A DNA stretch of 20,000 nt from Monoplex corrugatus (Eukaryota; Mollusca; Gastropoda; Littorinimorpha; Ranellidae), in NCBI GenBank assembly GCA_030674185.1, contig CM060305.1, forward strand, positions 168,540,236 to 168,560,235. Direction: 5' to 3'. Shown one piece after another: positions 1-7,278 of this stretch. Below the pieces are notes generated by a model that had not been told where the DNA came from, made no database searches, and saw nothing but the letters and a program-made list of their open reading frames with translations. The first letter of the stretch is position 1, and each line of letters begins with the position of its first letter. Made by a program: the position numbers and the translations under genes.

Positions 1-2
1 AC

Positions 3-206
3 GATCATGAAACCAAAGAAGAATTATGTTTTCCGAAGGTAACAGTTAAGGATTCCTTTGATGATACACATTTCCTTGATCAACAGACATACAAACGCAT
101 TGTCGAGAACGCATGTGAATCAGTCCTCATTTCTTTTAAGCAGGAGAGAAACAATATGAAAACAAAACAAAAGAAAGGAAAAGAATATTGGAAAACAAAG
201 AACTGA
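3..206 (+). CDS. Possible partial coding exon, open at the left edge, unknown product
   Basis: A frame is open from the first bases of the window to a TGA at 204-206, 67 codons, with no ATG near its left end, so it would be the tail of an exon or gene that starts outside. The translation looks protein-like in its first half, with segments such as DDTHFLDQQTYKRIVENACE, then becomes lysine-rich as the DNA turns into an A-rich tract. I recognise no domain. In AT-rich DNA an open frame of this length can arise by chance, so this is weakly supported. It could also be retroelement coding sequence. Confidence 0.2.
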   Translation, partial: DHETKEELCFPKVTVKDSFDDTHFLDQQTYKRIVENACESVLISFKQERNNMKTKQKKGKEYWKTKN

Positions 207-300
207 AAAGAAAAAGAAAAAAAGGGGAAAAAAGAGTTTTCCTCACAATTAGAGAAGAAAACAGAAAGAGAAGAGGCACAACGGGAAAGAAAACAGACTC
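150..300. repeat. A/G-rich low-complexity tract
   Basis: The plus strand is almost pure purine here, with runs of AAAAG and AAAGG. Long frames on both strands across it give only lysine/arginine-rich or phenylalanine/leucine-rich translations, typical of simple sequence. The rest of 300-480 shows nothing I recognise. Confidence 0.7.
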
Positions 301-499
301 AATGGTGTGGGCACATAGAAGAGTGAAGAAAGCAAGATGGTCAGGCCATACTGTCAATCTCCCTTGCCGCAAATCAAAATCTTTTAACTCGTTTCGTACA
401 GTTAACAACCTTCAAAAGCAACTAATTTCAGTGACTTTTTCACAAACTGGTTTTAAGTTTTGAGTTTTGAGTTTGAGTCATGAGTTTGGAATTTGGAGC

Positions 500-690
500 A
501 ATTATCTGGCAGACTTCCTGAATGGAAAGCTGGAGGGAAACAGAGCACCAGGTAGACCCAGGGAGGAAATAATGGACGGACTTGCAGAGTGGCTGAAGGC
601 AGAGGGTGGGAGATGTACTTGCAGCCACAAGGGACAGATTATCGCCAACGCCATGCGGAAGGGGACATGCGCAAAACGCTATACGCTGGC
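500..690 (+). pseudogene. C-terminal scrap of a LINE reverse transcriptase polyprotein
   Basis: The frame containing NYLADFLNGKLEGNRAPGRP, followed by REEIMDGLAEWL and then QIIANAMRKGT, matches the usual end of many LINE polyproteins: a short '..G..EG.R.RGRPR...D...EW' block, then a conserved 'IIANA...GT' ending. Only about 60 residues of similarity are present, with no catalytic RT domain, so it is a fragment. A G-rich run (about 705-730) follows. The clade cannot be decided from this piece. The assignment rests on family knowledge, not on a search. Confidence 0.5.
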
Positions 691-1026
691 TAGGTCTTGC
701 ATTAGGAAGGGGGGGGGGGAGAGGGGGAGAGAGATGTACGAAATACTGACAATCACCAGACTGATGGAAACATTAGGATGGGCAGCGGAGAAGTCAGTTA
801 TTAATATTTCAGGCTGAGATTGAACTCGAGATATCAGACATTGAGTCCACGGTTTTGTCAAGAGAACCAACTTGTTGACAAAAGTTTTGAATGAGTGTCG
901 ATCAAATGCATGTTTTATTTATTTATTTTTTGAAGCATTCCAATTTTCCTCGGATGCCTTTATGTACATTGTTTTGCCTACACTTTGCAGGCGGTATGTT
1001 GCTGCACAGTCTGCATACTCCGTCTT

Positions 1027-1113
1027 TGGTGGGCGTGCATGCTGGGTATTTTGATGTTTCTATCGCAGAAATGACTCTTGTAGAAACAGGCCCATACACG
1101 TACTTCAGTCTGA
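1027..1113. repeat. Interspersed repeat fragment, related to 15775-15865 and to 2425-2460
   Basis: The block GGTGGGCGTGCATGCTGGGT followed by ATTTT at about 1029-1053 recurs with few changes at about 15781-15806. Just after it, TGTAGAAACAGGCCC and CGTACTTCAGT (1079-1110) recur at 2425-2456. The fragment is therefore part of a dispersed repeat family present several times in the window. Nothing is coding here. Confidence 0.5.
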
Positions 1114-1149
1114 GCCAAGATGTTGACAATATCTGGCAAGGCAGACGAA

Positions 1150-2120
1150 CTAGCACTTACTCTCAACCTGCATACCTGACCTGTGTGTGTTCCACAAGGA
1201 TCTGTCCTTGGCCCTGTTCTTTTCACTCTTTACACCTCCCCCTTGTCCACCATCATCAACTCCCTTCTATAAAACACCACTTCTATGCTGATGACACCCA
1301 ACTTCAAGACAGTGACTCACCTGATAATATACAGCGCCTGTTGACTCGCACCACTGAGTGTTACTCGGACATTAAGAACTGGATGACGTTCAACAAACTT
1401 CAGCTTAATGACGACAAGACAGAAGCTATCCTCATTGGCATCCGTCAGAAACTTTCTCAGTTGCCTCCTCTTTCTCTCCCATTATGTAAGACATCAGTCC
1501 CAATTTCTGATTCAGCTAAAAACCTTGGTGTCTGCATTGACTCTACCCTCTCCATGAACAACTTAGTTTCTCAAACTGCCAGATCTTGCTACTATCATCT
1601 CCATCGTATAAGCCTGATCAGGAAGTATCTCTCTGTCGAAACAACTGCAAAACTCGTTCTCTCCTTCATAATGTCTCGCATTGACTATTGCAATTCACTC
1701 CTGTCTGGTCTTCCTGCCTCCACCATTCACATCCTACAGCGCATTCAAAACAATGCTGCACGCCTTGTACTCAAAAAGAAAAAAGCTGACCAATATCTCC
1801 TCTCCTGGCACAACTTCACTGGCTCCCTGTATCAAAGCGCATACAGTACAAACTAGACACCATCTGCTACCTCAATAACGCAGCCCCCGATTACCTGTCA
1901 AGCCTACTTGAGATCTATGTTCCCTCACGTACCCTCCGCTCTGCCTCGATCCTCTGACTTTTCGCTTTCCACGCACTAAGCTCAATACCTATGGTCCACG
2001 AGCCTTCTCTGTTTCTGGTCCACTCTCCTGGAACAAACTTCCTCTCTCAGTCCGTCAGCAACCTACTTTTGTCTCCTTCAAGTCCGCTCTCAAAACTCAC
2101 CTTTTCTCCTCTGCATAAAA
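1150..2120 (+). pseudogene. Reverse transcriptase C-terminal half (CR1/L2-like), frameshifted
   Basis: RT landmarks appear in order: GVPQGSVLGPVLFTLYTSPL (about 1186-1245, offset by one frame from what follows), then HHFYADDTQLQDSD with the catalytic YADD (about 1275), WMTFNKLQLNDDKTE (1380-1425), NLGVCIDSTLSM (about 1531), SRIDYCNSLLSGLP (about 1675) and LQRIQNNAARLV (about 1735). After about 1790 the frame breaks, but the usual tail can still be followed (YVPSRTLRSAS, then YGPRAFSV..P..WNKLPLSV, then FKSALKTHLF to about 2120). At least two indels and several breaks are visible, so no protein is made. The endonuclease and N-terminal part of the RT are missing. Confidence 0.8.
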
Positions 2121-2251
2121 TCCTGACCTCACTCAACCCCCTCTGCAGCCTGTCTCCACTCGGAGGGGAATCACATTGTAATATATAATTGTATATAATA
2201 TGCTCTCTATAATTTTCCATTGCTTTTATTCTTTCTCCCCATTTATAGCCA

Positions 2252-2253
<2 letters not shown>

Positions 2254-2309
<56 letters not shown>
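2254..2309. repeat. (GT)28 microsatellite
   Basis: An uninterrupted run of GT dinucleotides lies in the 3' untranslated part of the LINE at 1135-2388, between the end of its coding remnant and its conserved 3' terminus. Confidence 0.97.
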
Positions 2310-2312
<3 letters not shown>

Positions 2313-2520
2313 CTGTTTCAGCGCTTAGATTTGATTTTATCAAGATTTTGCGCTATATAAATATTGTAATTATTATTATTATTATCATAGTGAAAGCTTA
2401 GGATTAATCAACGTACAATCCCTCAAGTAGAAATAGGCCCTTACGGGTACTTCAGTGTACCCCAGCATCGGGCAGCACAGCCGTTCTCACACTTATGTAC
2501 ACTGTAAACGAGACAGTTAA

Positions 2521-2765
2521 CCAATAGAGCCATCTGTAAACGCAGCTCTGCTGGGACGTTTTCAAAGATCGCCCCAGTGAAAGAGAGTGGTCCATTGTTT
2601 CAGTGGACAGGTGCTGGCCTGTGCTTGTCCACGTCAACCCCTCCTTCATGCATTCTCAAGTAGAGAACTTTCTCGAAGTTCGTCTTAAGATAGGTGGGGT
2701 CAGAGCCCCAGTGTGTTCTGGTCCACGTTCTATAAATGAAAAGGGAAAATAACACAGAGGGGAAG
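2521..2765 (+). promoter_or_regulatory. Candidate core promoter: CCAAT at 2521, TATA-like at 2731
   Basis: A CCAAT pentamer lies at 2521-2525, and CTATAAATGAAAAGGG starts at about 2730. A start site about 30 bp after the TATA-like element would fall near 2760-2765. That leaves a 35-45 nt leader before the ATG at 2802. The spacing fits a TATA promoter for the short open exon at 2802. Both motifs are common by chance, so the call depends on the exon being real. Confidence 0.3.
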
Positions 2766-2801
2766 ACAGACCCACAGAGAAGACAGACCGGTCAGTCAGT
2801 C

Positions 2802-2873
2802 ATGGTTGTGTTAGGAGATGGGCCACTCAACCTGGCAGAGGTGCTGAGCCTTTGCCAGAAACATGTAGTGAAG
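2802..2873 (+). CDS. Possible first exon of an aromatic amino acid (His/Phe) ammonia-lyase-like gene
   Basis: From the ATG at 2802, 24 codons run to AAG at 2871-2873, followed directly by GTACAT, a possible splice donor. The peptide begins MVVLGDGPLNLAEVLSLCQK and ends HVVK. In histidine and phenylalanine ammonia-lyases the catalytic domain opens with a pattern 'V.LDG..L...DVV.L......KV.L', and this peptide fits it, with the donor placed just where the next residue would be V. The catalytic Ala-Ser-Gly region would lie in later exons, which I do not see; downstream DNA is transposon-filled and would be intron. The evidence is one short exon plus promoter-like sequence, so it stays tentative. 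It could be a chance frame. Confidence 0.33.
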
Positions 2874-3015
2874 GTACATTGATATTTTATTTCAATGTAG
2901 GGTTTAGGGCTGATAGGCAAAGAAGTAGGATTGCTTTAGGACGTAGGCAAATAAGAATAAGAGGATGAATGATTATACTTTGAGTTGAATAGGTAGAAAG
3001 AAACTCTAGGGAGCT

Positions 3016-3366
3016 CGGATAGAACTCACTGTGCCATACGAAAGCAGAATGGAAGAAGCACATATCTACAAGACCGAAAAAATACGCCGGTCTTGCCAGC
3101 ACCCTGAAGAAAGCAGGTCTGCGGGCCAAAATCTTCGCCATAGAGGTCTTGCTGATGACATCTGGGTAATTTCTCCACTCTGGGAGGTCTGCTGTACACT
3201 CCCAGTCGACTGCTCCATCCAGAAGACCCTTTGGCAATGTGCTGGTTGTCATAGCACTTTCGGGCCAGACCTGTTTCCCTCCTGCTTTGTAGAACGTTGT
3301 CATAGCAATTGGTGCGTTTGGGGTCATGGTTTTTTCGCTAACCACGTCTGTGATCACTTTCAGAAC
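3016..3366. repeat. Rearranged partial copy of the 3770-4171 LINE segment (inverted piece joined to direct piece)
   Basis: Positions 3147-3366 repeat 3951-4171 in the same orientation with no difference except one T in a homopolymer (six Ts near 3330, seven near 4133). Positions 3016-3148 are the reverse complement of about 3766-3894, again identical except for one A in a run (3077-3082). The two pieces meet at a 2-3 bp overlap (GTC, 3146-3148). The stretch between them in the parent, 3895-3950, which encodes the RPD part of the endonuclease motif, is absent. Near identity means the event is very recent, or it is an assembly artefact. Confidence 0.9.
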
Positions 3367-3475
3367 AGAAGGTCTTCAGAGAAGTAACCCCCTTTAGACA
3401 AGTGTTTCGGCCCTGAATTCCTTACACTCTCGGGGGGGGCCGGGCCACATCCAGGTGCCCTTCTGCTGTTGTCTA

Positions 3476-3580
3476 TTTTTTTTTTTTTTTTTTTTTTTTT
3501 TCCCCACGCCGGGGAGCGAACCTGGGCGATTCTGCGCTTCAGAACTGCGGTACGCGGTTTTACCAATGTGCTAACGGGGC
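3476..3580 (-). mobile_element. tRNA-derived retroposon with poly-A tail (SINE or retro-tRNA)
   Basis: Read on the minus strand, the element starts GCCCCGTTAGCACATTGGT, which contains an A-box match (TAGCACATTGG against TRGYNNANNGG). Farther on it has a B-box match, GGTTCGCTCCC. It ends GGGG followed by 26 As (T run 3476-3501 on the plus strand). So the order is tRNA-like head then A tail, with little or no body. It sits about 20 bp after the stop codon of the minus-strand LINE at 3601. The region 3367-3475 beyond it holds LINE-like 3' sequence that I cannot assign firmly. Confidence 0.6.
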
Positions 3581-3600
3581 ACACATCATCTGTAGGAAAT

Positions 3601-4743
3601 TTAATCCTTATGAAGTTCACTTTTGGTTCCTCCTTGCCCAGATCCAGCTTGAGCTCCTTTCTGCTGCCTCTGCCATCGCTTAAGGGCTCTAGTCCTCTTC
3701 TTCCCAGAAATGGCGAGTTGTTTCATGAGATCATAAGCGGAGGTGCCCACGAACCCTCTTGCCCCGACCTCTATGGCGAAGATTTTGGCCCGCAGACCTG
3801 CTTTCTTCAGGGTGCTGGCAAGACCGGCGTATTTTTCGGTCTTGTAGATATGTGCTTCTTCCATTCTGCTTTCGTATGGCACAGTGAGTTCTATCAGAAT
3901 CACTTGTTTCGAGGAGTCAGAGTGGAGAGCGATGTCTGGTCTCATGCCTGTCTTGCTGATGACATCTGGGTAATTTCTCCACTCTGGGAGGTCTGCTGTA
4001 CACTCCCAGTCGACTGCTCCATCCAGAAGACCCTTTGGCAATGTGCTGGTTGTCATAGCACTTTCGGGCCAGACCTGTTTCCCTCCTGCTTTGTAGAACG
4101 TTGTCATAGCAATTGGTGCGTTTGGGGTCATGGTTTTTTTCGCTAACCACGTCTGTGATCACTTTCAGAACTTGGTTGTGCCTCCATGTATACCTTCCTT
4201 GGGCTAGCGCTACTTTGCAAGAGCTTAGGACATGTTCCACTGTTTGTTTCTTCTGACAGAGCGGACATGCTGGGTCGTCTGATTTCCCCCATTTCACTAA
4301 GTTTGCATTCGAGGGGAGCAGGTCATATACAGATCTGAGGAGGAAGCTTATCCTTAGAGGAGCCATGTGCCACATATCGTTCCAGCTGAGACTTCTTTGG
4401 AGTGCACTGTCCCATGTTGTCCATTGCCCCTGTTGACCTTGCTGGACTGCCTTCTGCACTCTTTTGACATCTTCTTCTTCCTTCAACTCCTGTATGATCA
4501 TGTCTCTTTTTTCCTTCCCTTTAGCTTTGGACCACCATTGCATTTTTGTTGCTCCCAGTCCCTGTCTGTTGGTTTGCGTGTGTCCAATTATTTCTTTGAT
4601 GCTGAGGTTTCTCTTGGCATTGTTTACAGCCTCTTGGACTTTCCACTTTCTGCCAGTTCTCAGCTTTGGATGAACTGATCTCACGATATTGTCTTCCGAT
4701 TCCTCCAGCATGCTCAACAGTCTTGCTTTTCCAACTTTGTATT
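3601..4743 (-). pseudogene. RLE-type LINE, C-terminal part (zinc knuckle plus restriction-like endonuclease), frameshifted
   Basis: On the minus strand, from 4743 downward, the frame reads KARLLSMLEESED, TGRKWKVQEAV and later HTQTNRQGLG. It then has CPLCQKKQTVEHVLSSC (4217-4267), a CX2CX7HX4C knuckle, followed by LAQGRYTWRHNQVL. Further on comes RPDIALHSDSSKQVILIE (3889-3942), an RPDX14E motif, then LTVPYE, and a stop at 3601-3603. A CCHC knuckle followed by K/R-PD-X12-14-E is the signature of R2/NeSL-like LINEs with a restriction-like endonuclease. The reading frame breaks at a run of seven Ts (4133-4139); the partial copy at 3330 keeps six and stays in frame. The upstream part of this element continues at 6340-6720 beyond an insertion. 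Confidence 0.8.
4739..4743. repeat. Target-site duplication GTATT, left copy
   Basis: GTATT here and at 6335-6339 flank the plus-strand LINE. Removing 4744-6339 restores a continuous minus-strand reading frame in the host LINE (SIVEEY followed by KVGKARLL), which confirms the boundaries. Confidence 0.85.
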
Positions 4744-6311
4744 AAAGACCTTTTAAACCCATCTGGAGTCCAGGCTTCCAGCTCCCAGTTCTCACCACGC
4801 TATAAAGACCAGTTAGAGCCCCAAATCCTTGAAGCAGAAACACGAAAAGCAATTAAGACCAGCCCAAAGGGCAAAGCAGCAGGCAATGATGGCATAACAA
4901 CTGAAGCCATACTTGCATGCGGAGAAACGGGAGTTAAGTGGCTCACCATCATCTTCCAAAAAGCATGGGAAGAGAGGAAAGTACCAATGGACTGGCAAAA
5001 TGCAATAGTGGTGCCAATTTGGAAGAAGAAGGGCAGCAAGAAAGACTGCAGCACATACAGAGGCATTTCACTTCTCAGCCATGTAGGGAAAATGTATGCA
5101 AAGATTCTGGAACAGCGCACAAGAGCCAAAGCAGAACACCTACTGAGCAATGCCCAGTTTGGCTTTCGGAAAGGAAGAGGGTGCACAGATGCCATTTTCG
5201 CACTCCGACAGCTGTGTGAAAGAGCCATCGAATACAACCAAGACCTGCATACAGTATTCGTTGATCAAGAAAAAGCTTTTGACCGAGTCAACAGAGACAA
5301 GCTCTGGAAGATCCTGGAGCAGTACGACGTGAAGGGGCAGTTGCTTGATAACATCAGAGCAATCTATGCCAACAGTAGGAGCGCAGTCCGAACAGCCAGT
5401 GGAACATCGGACTGGTTCCCGGTTACATCAGGGGTCAGGCAAGGCTGCGTACTCTCTCCCCTTCTCTTCGTGATCTACATGGACCAGATTACAAAGGAAG
5501 CCAATCCAGATCTGGAGGCCCTGAACGAACTATTATTTGCTGACGACCAGTCCTTGATGAATCAGAACAAAGCAGCTCTTCAAGAACACACAGACCAACT
5601 CAACACAAGCTGCGAGAAGTATGATATGAAGATCAGTATCAACAAAACAGAAGTTATGTCTGTCAGCAGAAATCCAGGAAAGCTGGACATCAACATCAAA
5701 CGGCACCCAGCTGAAACAGACCAAAGAATTTAAATACCTTGGCAGCCTCTTCACTGAAGATGGAAAATTGGACAGAGAGATAGAAACAAGATGCCAGAAA
5801 GCGAACGCAGTCAGTTACCAACTCGCCCCCCTTCTGAAAAAATCCCAGCATCCCAATGAGCACCAAGGCAAAACTCATCAACGCCATCTTCGTTCCAACA
5901 CTCACATACCAGTGTCAGACATGGGCCCTAACAAAAGCCTTAGAGAGAAAATTGGTCACATGTGAAATGCGCTGCCTGAGAAAAGCTGTCAACAAGACCA
6001 GACGCGACAAGATCAAGAATGAGGTGATCAGAAACATGGTCGGACTAACACCAATTCTCCACCATGTCGAACAACAAAGGATCAGGTGGTTTGGTCACCT
6101 CACCAGAATGCCGCCCGACCAACCGGCCCTACGGGCATACACCACCAGATACACTGGCTGGAAAGCCAGAGGTAGACCACGGAGACGATGGAGCGACTCC
6201 GTGGCTGACACCCTGCGAGCCCATGACCTGTCACTCTATCAAGCCTCCCGCCTTGCTGCAGACAGACGTCTGTGTCTCCCCGCGACGCCGAAGGGCACCA
6301 GCGGCAGATGA
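4744..6311 (+). pseudogene. LINE reverse transcriptase, N-truncated, two frameshifts
   Basis: The frame from 4744 to about 5700 shows RT blocks in order: KGKAAGNDGITTEAI (fingers), STYRGISLLSHVGKMYAKIL, NAQFGFRKGRGCTDAIFALR, TVFVDQEKAFDRV (first catalytic Asp), TSGVRQGCVLSPLLFVIYMD, and LLFADDQSLM (catalytic FADD), then INKTEVMSV. At about 5700 the frame shifts to one reading FKYLGSLFTEDGKLDREIET. At about 5838 (a run of As) it shifts again, to one reading LINAIFVPTLTYQCQTWALT, then HHVEQQRIRWFGHLTRMPP and GRPRRRWSDSVADTL, ending at TGA. The catalytic residues are intact, but the endonuclease end is missing and two indels disable it. Divergence from intact coding is slight, so it is fairly young. 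Confidence 0.88.
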
Positions 6312-6334
6312 AAGAAAGAAAGAAAGAAGAAGAA
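4744..6334 (+). mobile_element. 5'-truncated LINE inserted into another LINE
   Basis: A 1591-bp insertion is bounded by GTATT on each side. It begins in the coding region before the RT domain, and its stop codon (TGA, 6309-6311) is followed at once by a tail of GAAA and GAA repeats, so there is almost no 3' UTR. A near-absent 3' UTR with a short-repeat tail is typical of RTE-like elements. I cannot settle the clade without a tree. Confidence 0.88.
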
Positions 6335-6339
6335 GTATT
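6335..6339. repeat. Target-site duplication GTATT, right copy
   Basis: This is the partner of 4739-4743. It lies directly after the GAA-repeat tail of the inserted LINE. Confidence 0.85.
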
Positions 6340-6720
6340 CCTCCACTATGGATTTGAGAGGTAGCTTCAGCATTGCTTGACGACAGTAGAATGCAACATC
6401 AGTGAGACCAGGTGGGACACCGAGCCATTTTCTTGTGTATTTGTTGATTTTGGCTTCCATTGCTTCGACTGTGCTGGTGCAAATGTCATAGATTAGCAGT
6501 GGCCACAGCAGCTTTGGTATCAGCATGAACTGTAGACACCAGACTTTGTATTTGCCTGGCAGTCCGCAGTTATCTATTTTCTTCAGGCCTTCTTCTGCTG
6601 TTTGCTTGGTTTCACATCCCTTTGTGTGTCTTTCAGGGAGTCATCATACCATCTTCCGAGACTTTTTACTGGCTCTTCTGTGACAGTGGGGATGGCTTGG
6701 TTGGCTACCATGAATATGTT
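6340..6720 (-). pseudogene. RLE-type LINE, part upstream of the insertion (post-RT region)
   Basis: On the minus strand from about 6712 the translation gives VTEEPVKSLGRWYDDSLKD. It then shifts frame at about 6622 and continues KIDNCGLPGKYKVWCLQF, MLIPKLLWPLLIYDI, KINKYTRKWLGVPPGLTDV and LKLPLKSIVEEY, where it meets the insertion. This is the region that follows the RT active site in R2/NeSL-like elements. It joins in frame to KVGKARLLSMLEE at 4743. The RT catalytic core itself is absent, so the host copy is 5'-truncated at about 6715. It was already old enough to carry frameshifts, although their timing relative to the insertion is unknown. Confidence 0.75.
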
Positions 6721-6961
6721 TAATTAAAGAAACTATATTGATGTGTAATGCTATGTGTGGACTGCTTTTGAAACTTATAGTTAGCATGCTTAGTGCGTTT
6801 CTACTCGTCTGTCTCCTTCCTTTCTCGTTGTTGTGTGTGATCTCTATACAGAAAGGCAATTCCACATAAACATCCCCCAAATTCCAAATCAAAACCCAGA
6901 ATTCATCCCCGTGATATTTCCATAAGCCACTGGAACCTGACATGTCTTACAGGATCTGTAA
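6721..6961. other. No gene or repeat recognised
   Basis: AT-rich sequence without a convincing reading frame. Minus-strand openness over 6644-6943 is not supported by any recognisable domain. Confidence 0.5.
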
Positions 6962-7146
6962 CCCTTTGACTCCCGCACCCAGTCCACCAGTAATGCTGCA
7001 ATGTCAACCGTGATCGCAAAACAAAAATTTAACCCTTTGACTGCCTTACCCTATCCACCAGTTTCCTGCAGGAAGCCGGTGGATAGGTTGAGGGAATCAA
7101 AGGTTAAGTTTTTGCAGTTGGTGGATAGGGTGCGGGAGTCAAAGGG
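6962..7146. mobile_element. Nested-palindrome MITE, copy 1 (185 bp)
   Basis: Ends are CCCTTTGACTCCCGCACCC and its inverted copy GGGTGCGGGAGTCAAAGGG. Inside is a second inverted repeat built on the same sequence, centred on the CTGCAG near 7070. Flanks are GTAA and TTGT, which look like decayed TTAA. The length equals that of the copy at 19699-19883, and the orientation of the asymmetric arms is opposite to it. CCY ends with a TTAA target are the hallmark of piggyBac-type elements. There is no coding capacity, so it would be non-autonomous. Confidence 0.75.
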
Positions 7147-7164
7147 TTGTTATAAGCATGCTTA

Positions 7165-7278
7165 GTGTTCTGTACGCGTATACACACAAAGAGGGTTTGG
7201 ACAATGGCATGTCTTCACACACGCTGACCTGGAAGACAGGAAACATCTCCACCCTTTACCTACCTGGCAGGATTGAAC
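7165..7278 (-). mobile_element. SINE, 3' part (left of a LINE insertion)
   Basis: This is the minus-strand continuation of the SINE whose head is at 8123-8180. It includes GGGTGGAGATGTTTCC and CCAGGTCAGCGTGTGTGAAG, then a distal part reading AACCCTCTTTGTGTGTATAC. The last 71 bp before the LINE are duplicated at 8052-8122. The head is missing on this side, as expected if a LINE landed inside the SINE. Confidence 0.7.
7208..7278. repeat. 71-bp direct repeat flanking a LINE, left copy
   Basis: Matches 8052-8122 with one substitution. The two copies bracket the LINE remnant exactly, so they look like an exceptionally long target-site duplication. Confidence 0.85.

Larger units (their letters stand above)
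1135..2388 (+). mobile_element. 5'-truncated CR1/L2-like LINE with 3' UTR and ATT tail
   Basis: The element starts inside its RT domain and runs to a complete-looking 3' end. That end carries the motif GCGCTATATAAATATTGTAA (about 2350-2369) and a tail of ATT repeats ending near 2388. The 3' UTR contains a 56-bp GT array. The GCGCTATA.AAATA plus ATT-tail signature is typical of CR1/L2/Rex1-like elements, and a second copy of such an end lies at 18300-18400 on the other strand. Frameshifts show it is dead. Confidence 0.75.

Noticed and set aside
136..463. Open frames on both strands over the A/G-rich tract
   Set aside because: They translate to Lys/Arg- or Phe/Leu-rich low-complexity sequence; the openness comes from base composition.
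2047..2343. Minus-strand frame with a long Thr-His run
   Set aside because: It is a translation of the GT array and the antisense of the LINE 3' end.
3016..3366. LINE 5' inversion by twin priming
   Set aside because: In twin priming the upstream part is inverted and the 3' end with its tail is kept; here the downstream coding part is inverted and no tail is present.
3505..3580. Functional tRNA gene
   Set aside because: A and B boxes are present, but the anticodon stem pairs poorly and a poly-A tail follows directly, as in a retroposed tRNA.
3469..4146. Plus-strand frame of 225 residues
   Set aside because: It is the antisense of the minus-strand RLE-type LINE plus a poly-T run; the minus strand carries the recognisable motifs.
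4800..5237. Minus-strand frame of 145 residues
   Set aside because: Antisense shadow of the plus-strand reverse transcriptase.
6781..7165. Shared AGCATGCTTAGTG at about 6783 and 7156
   Set aside because: A 13-bp match containing a palindromic SphI-type core, not adjacent to any element boundary; too short to interpret.
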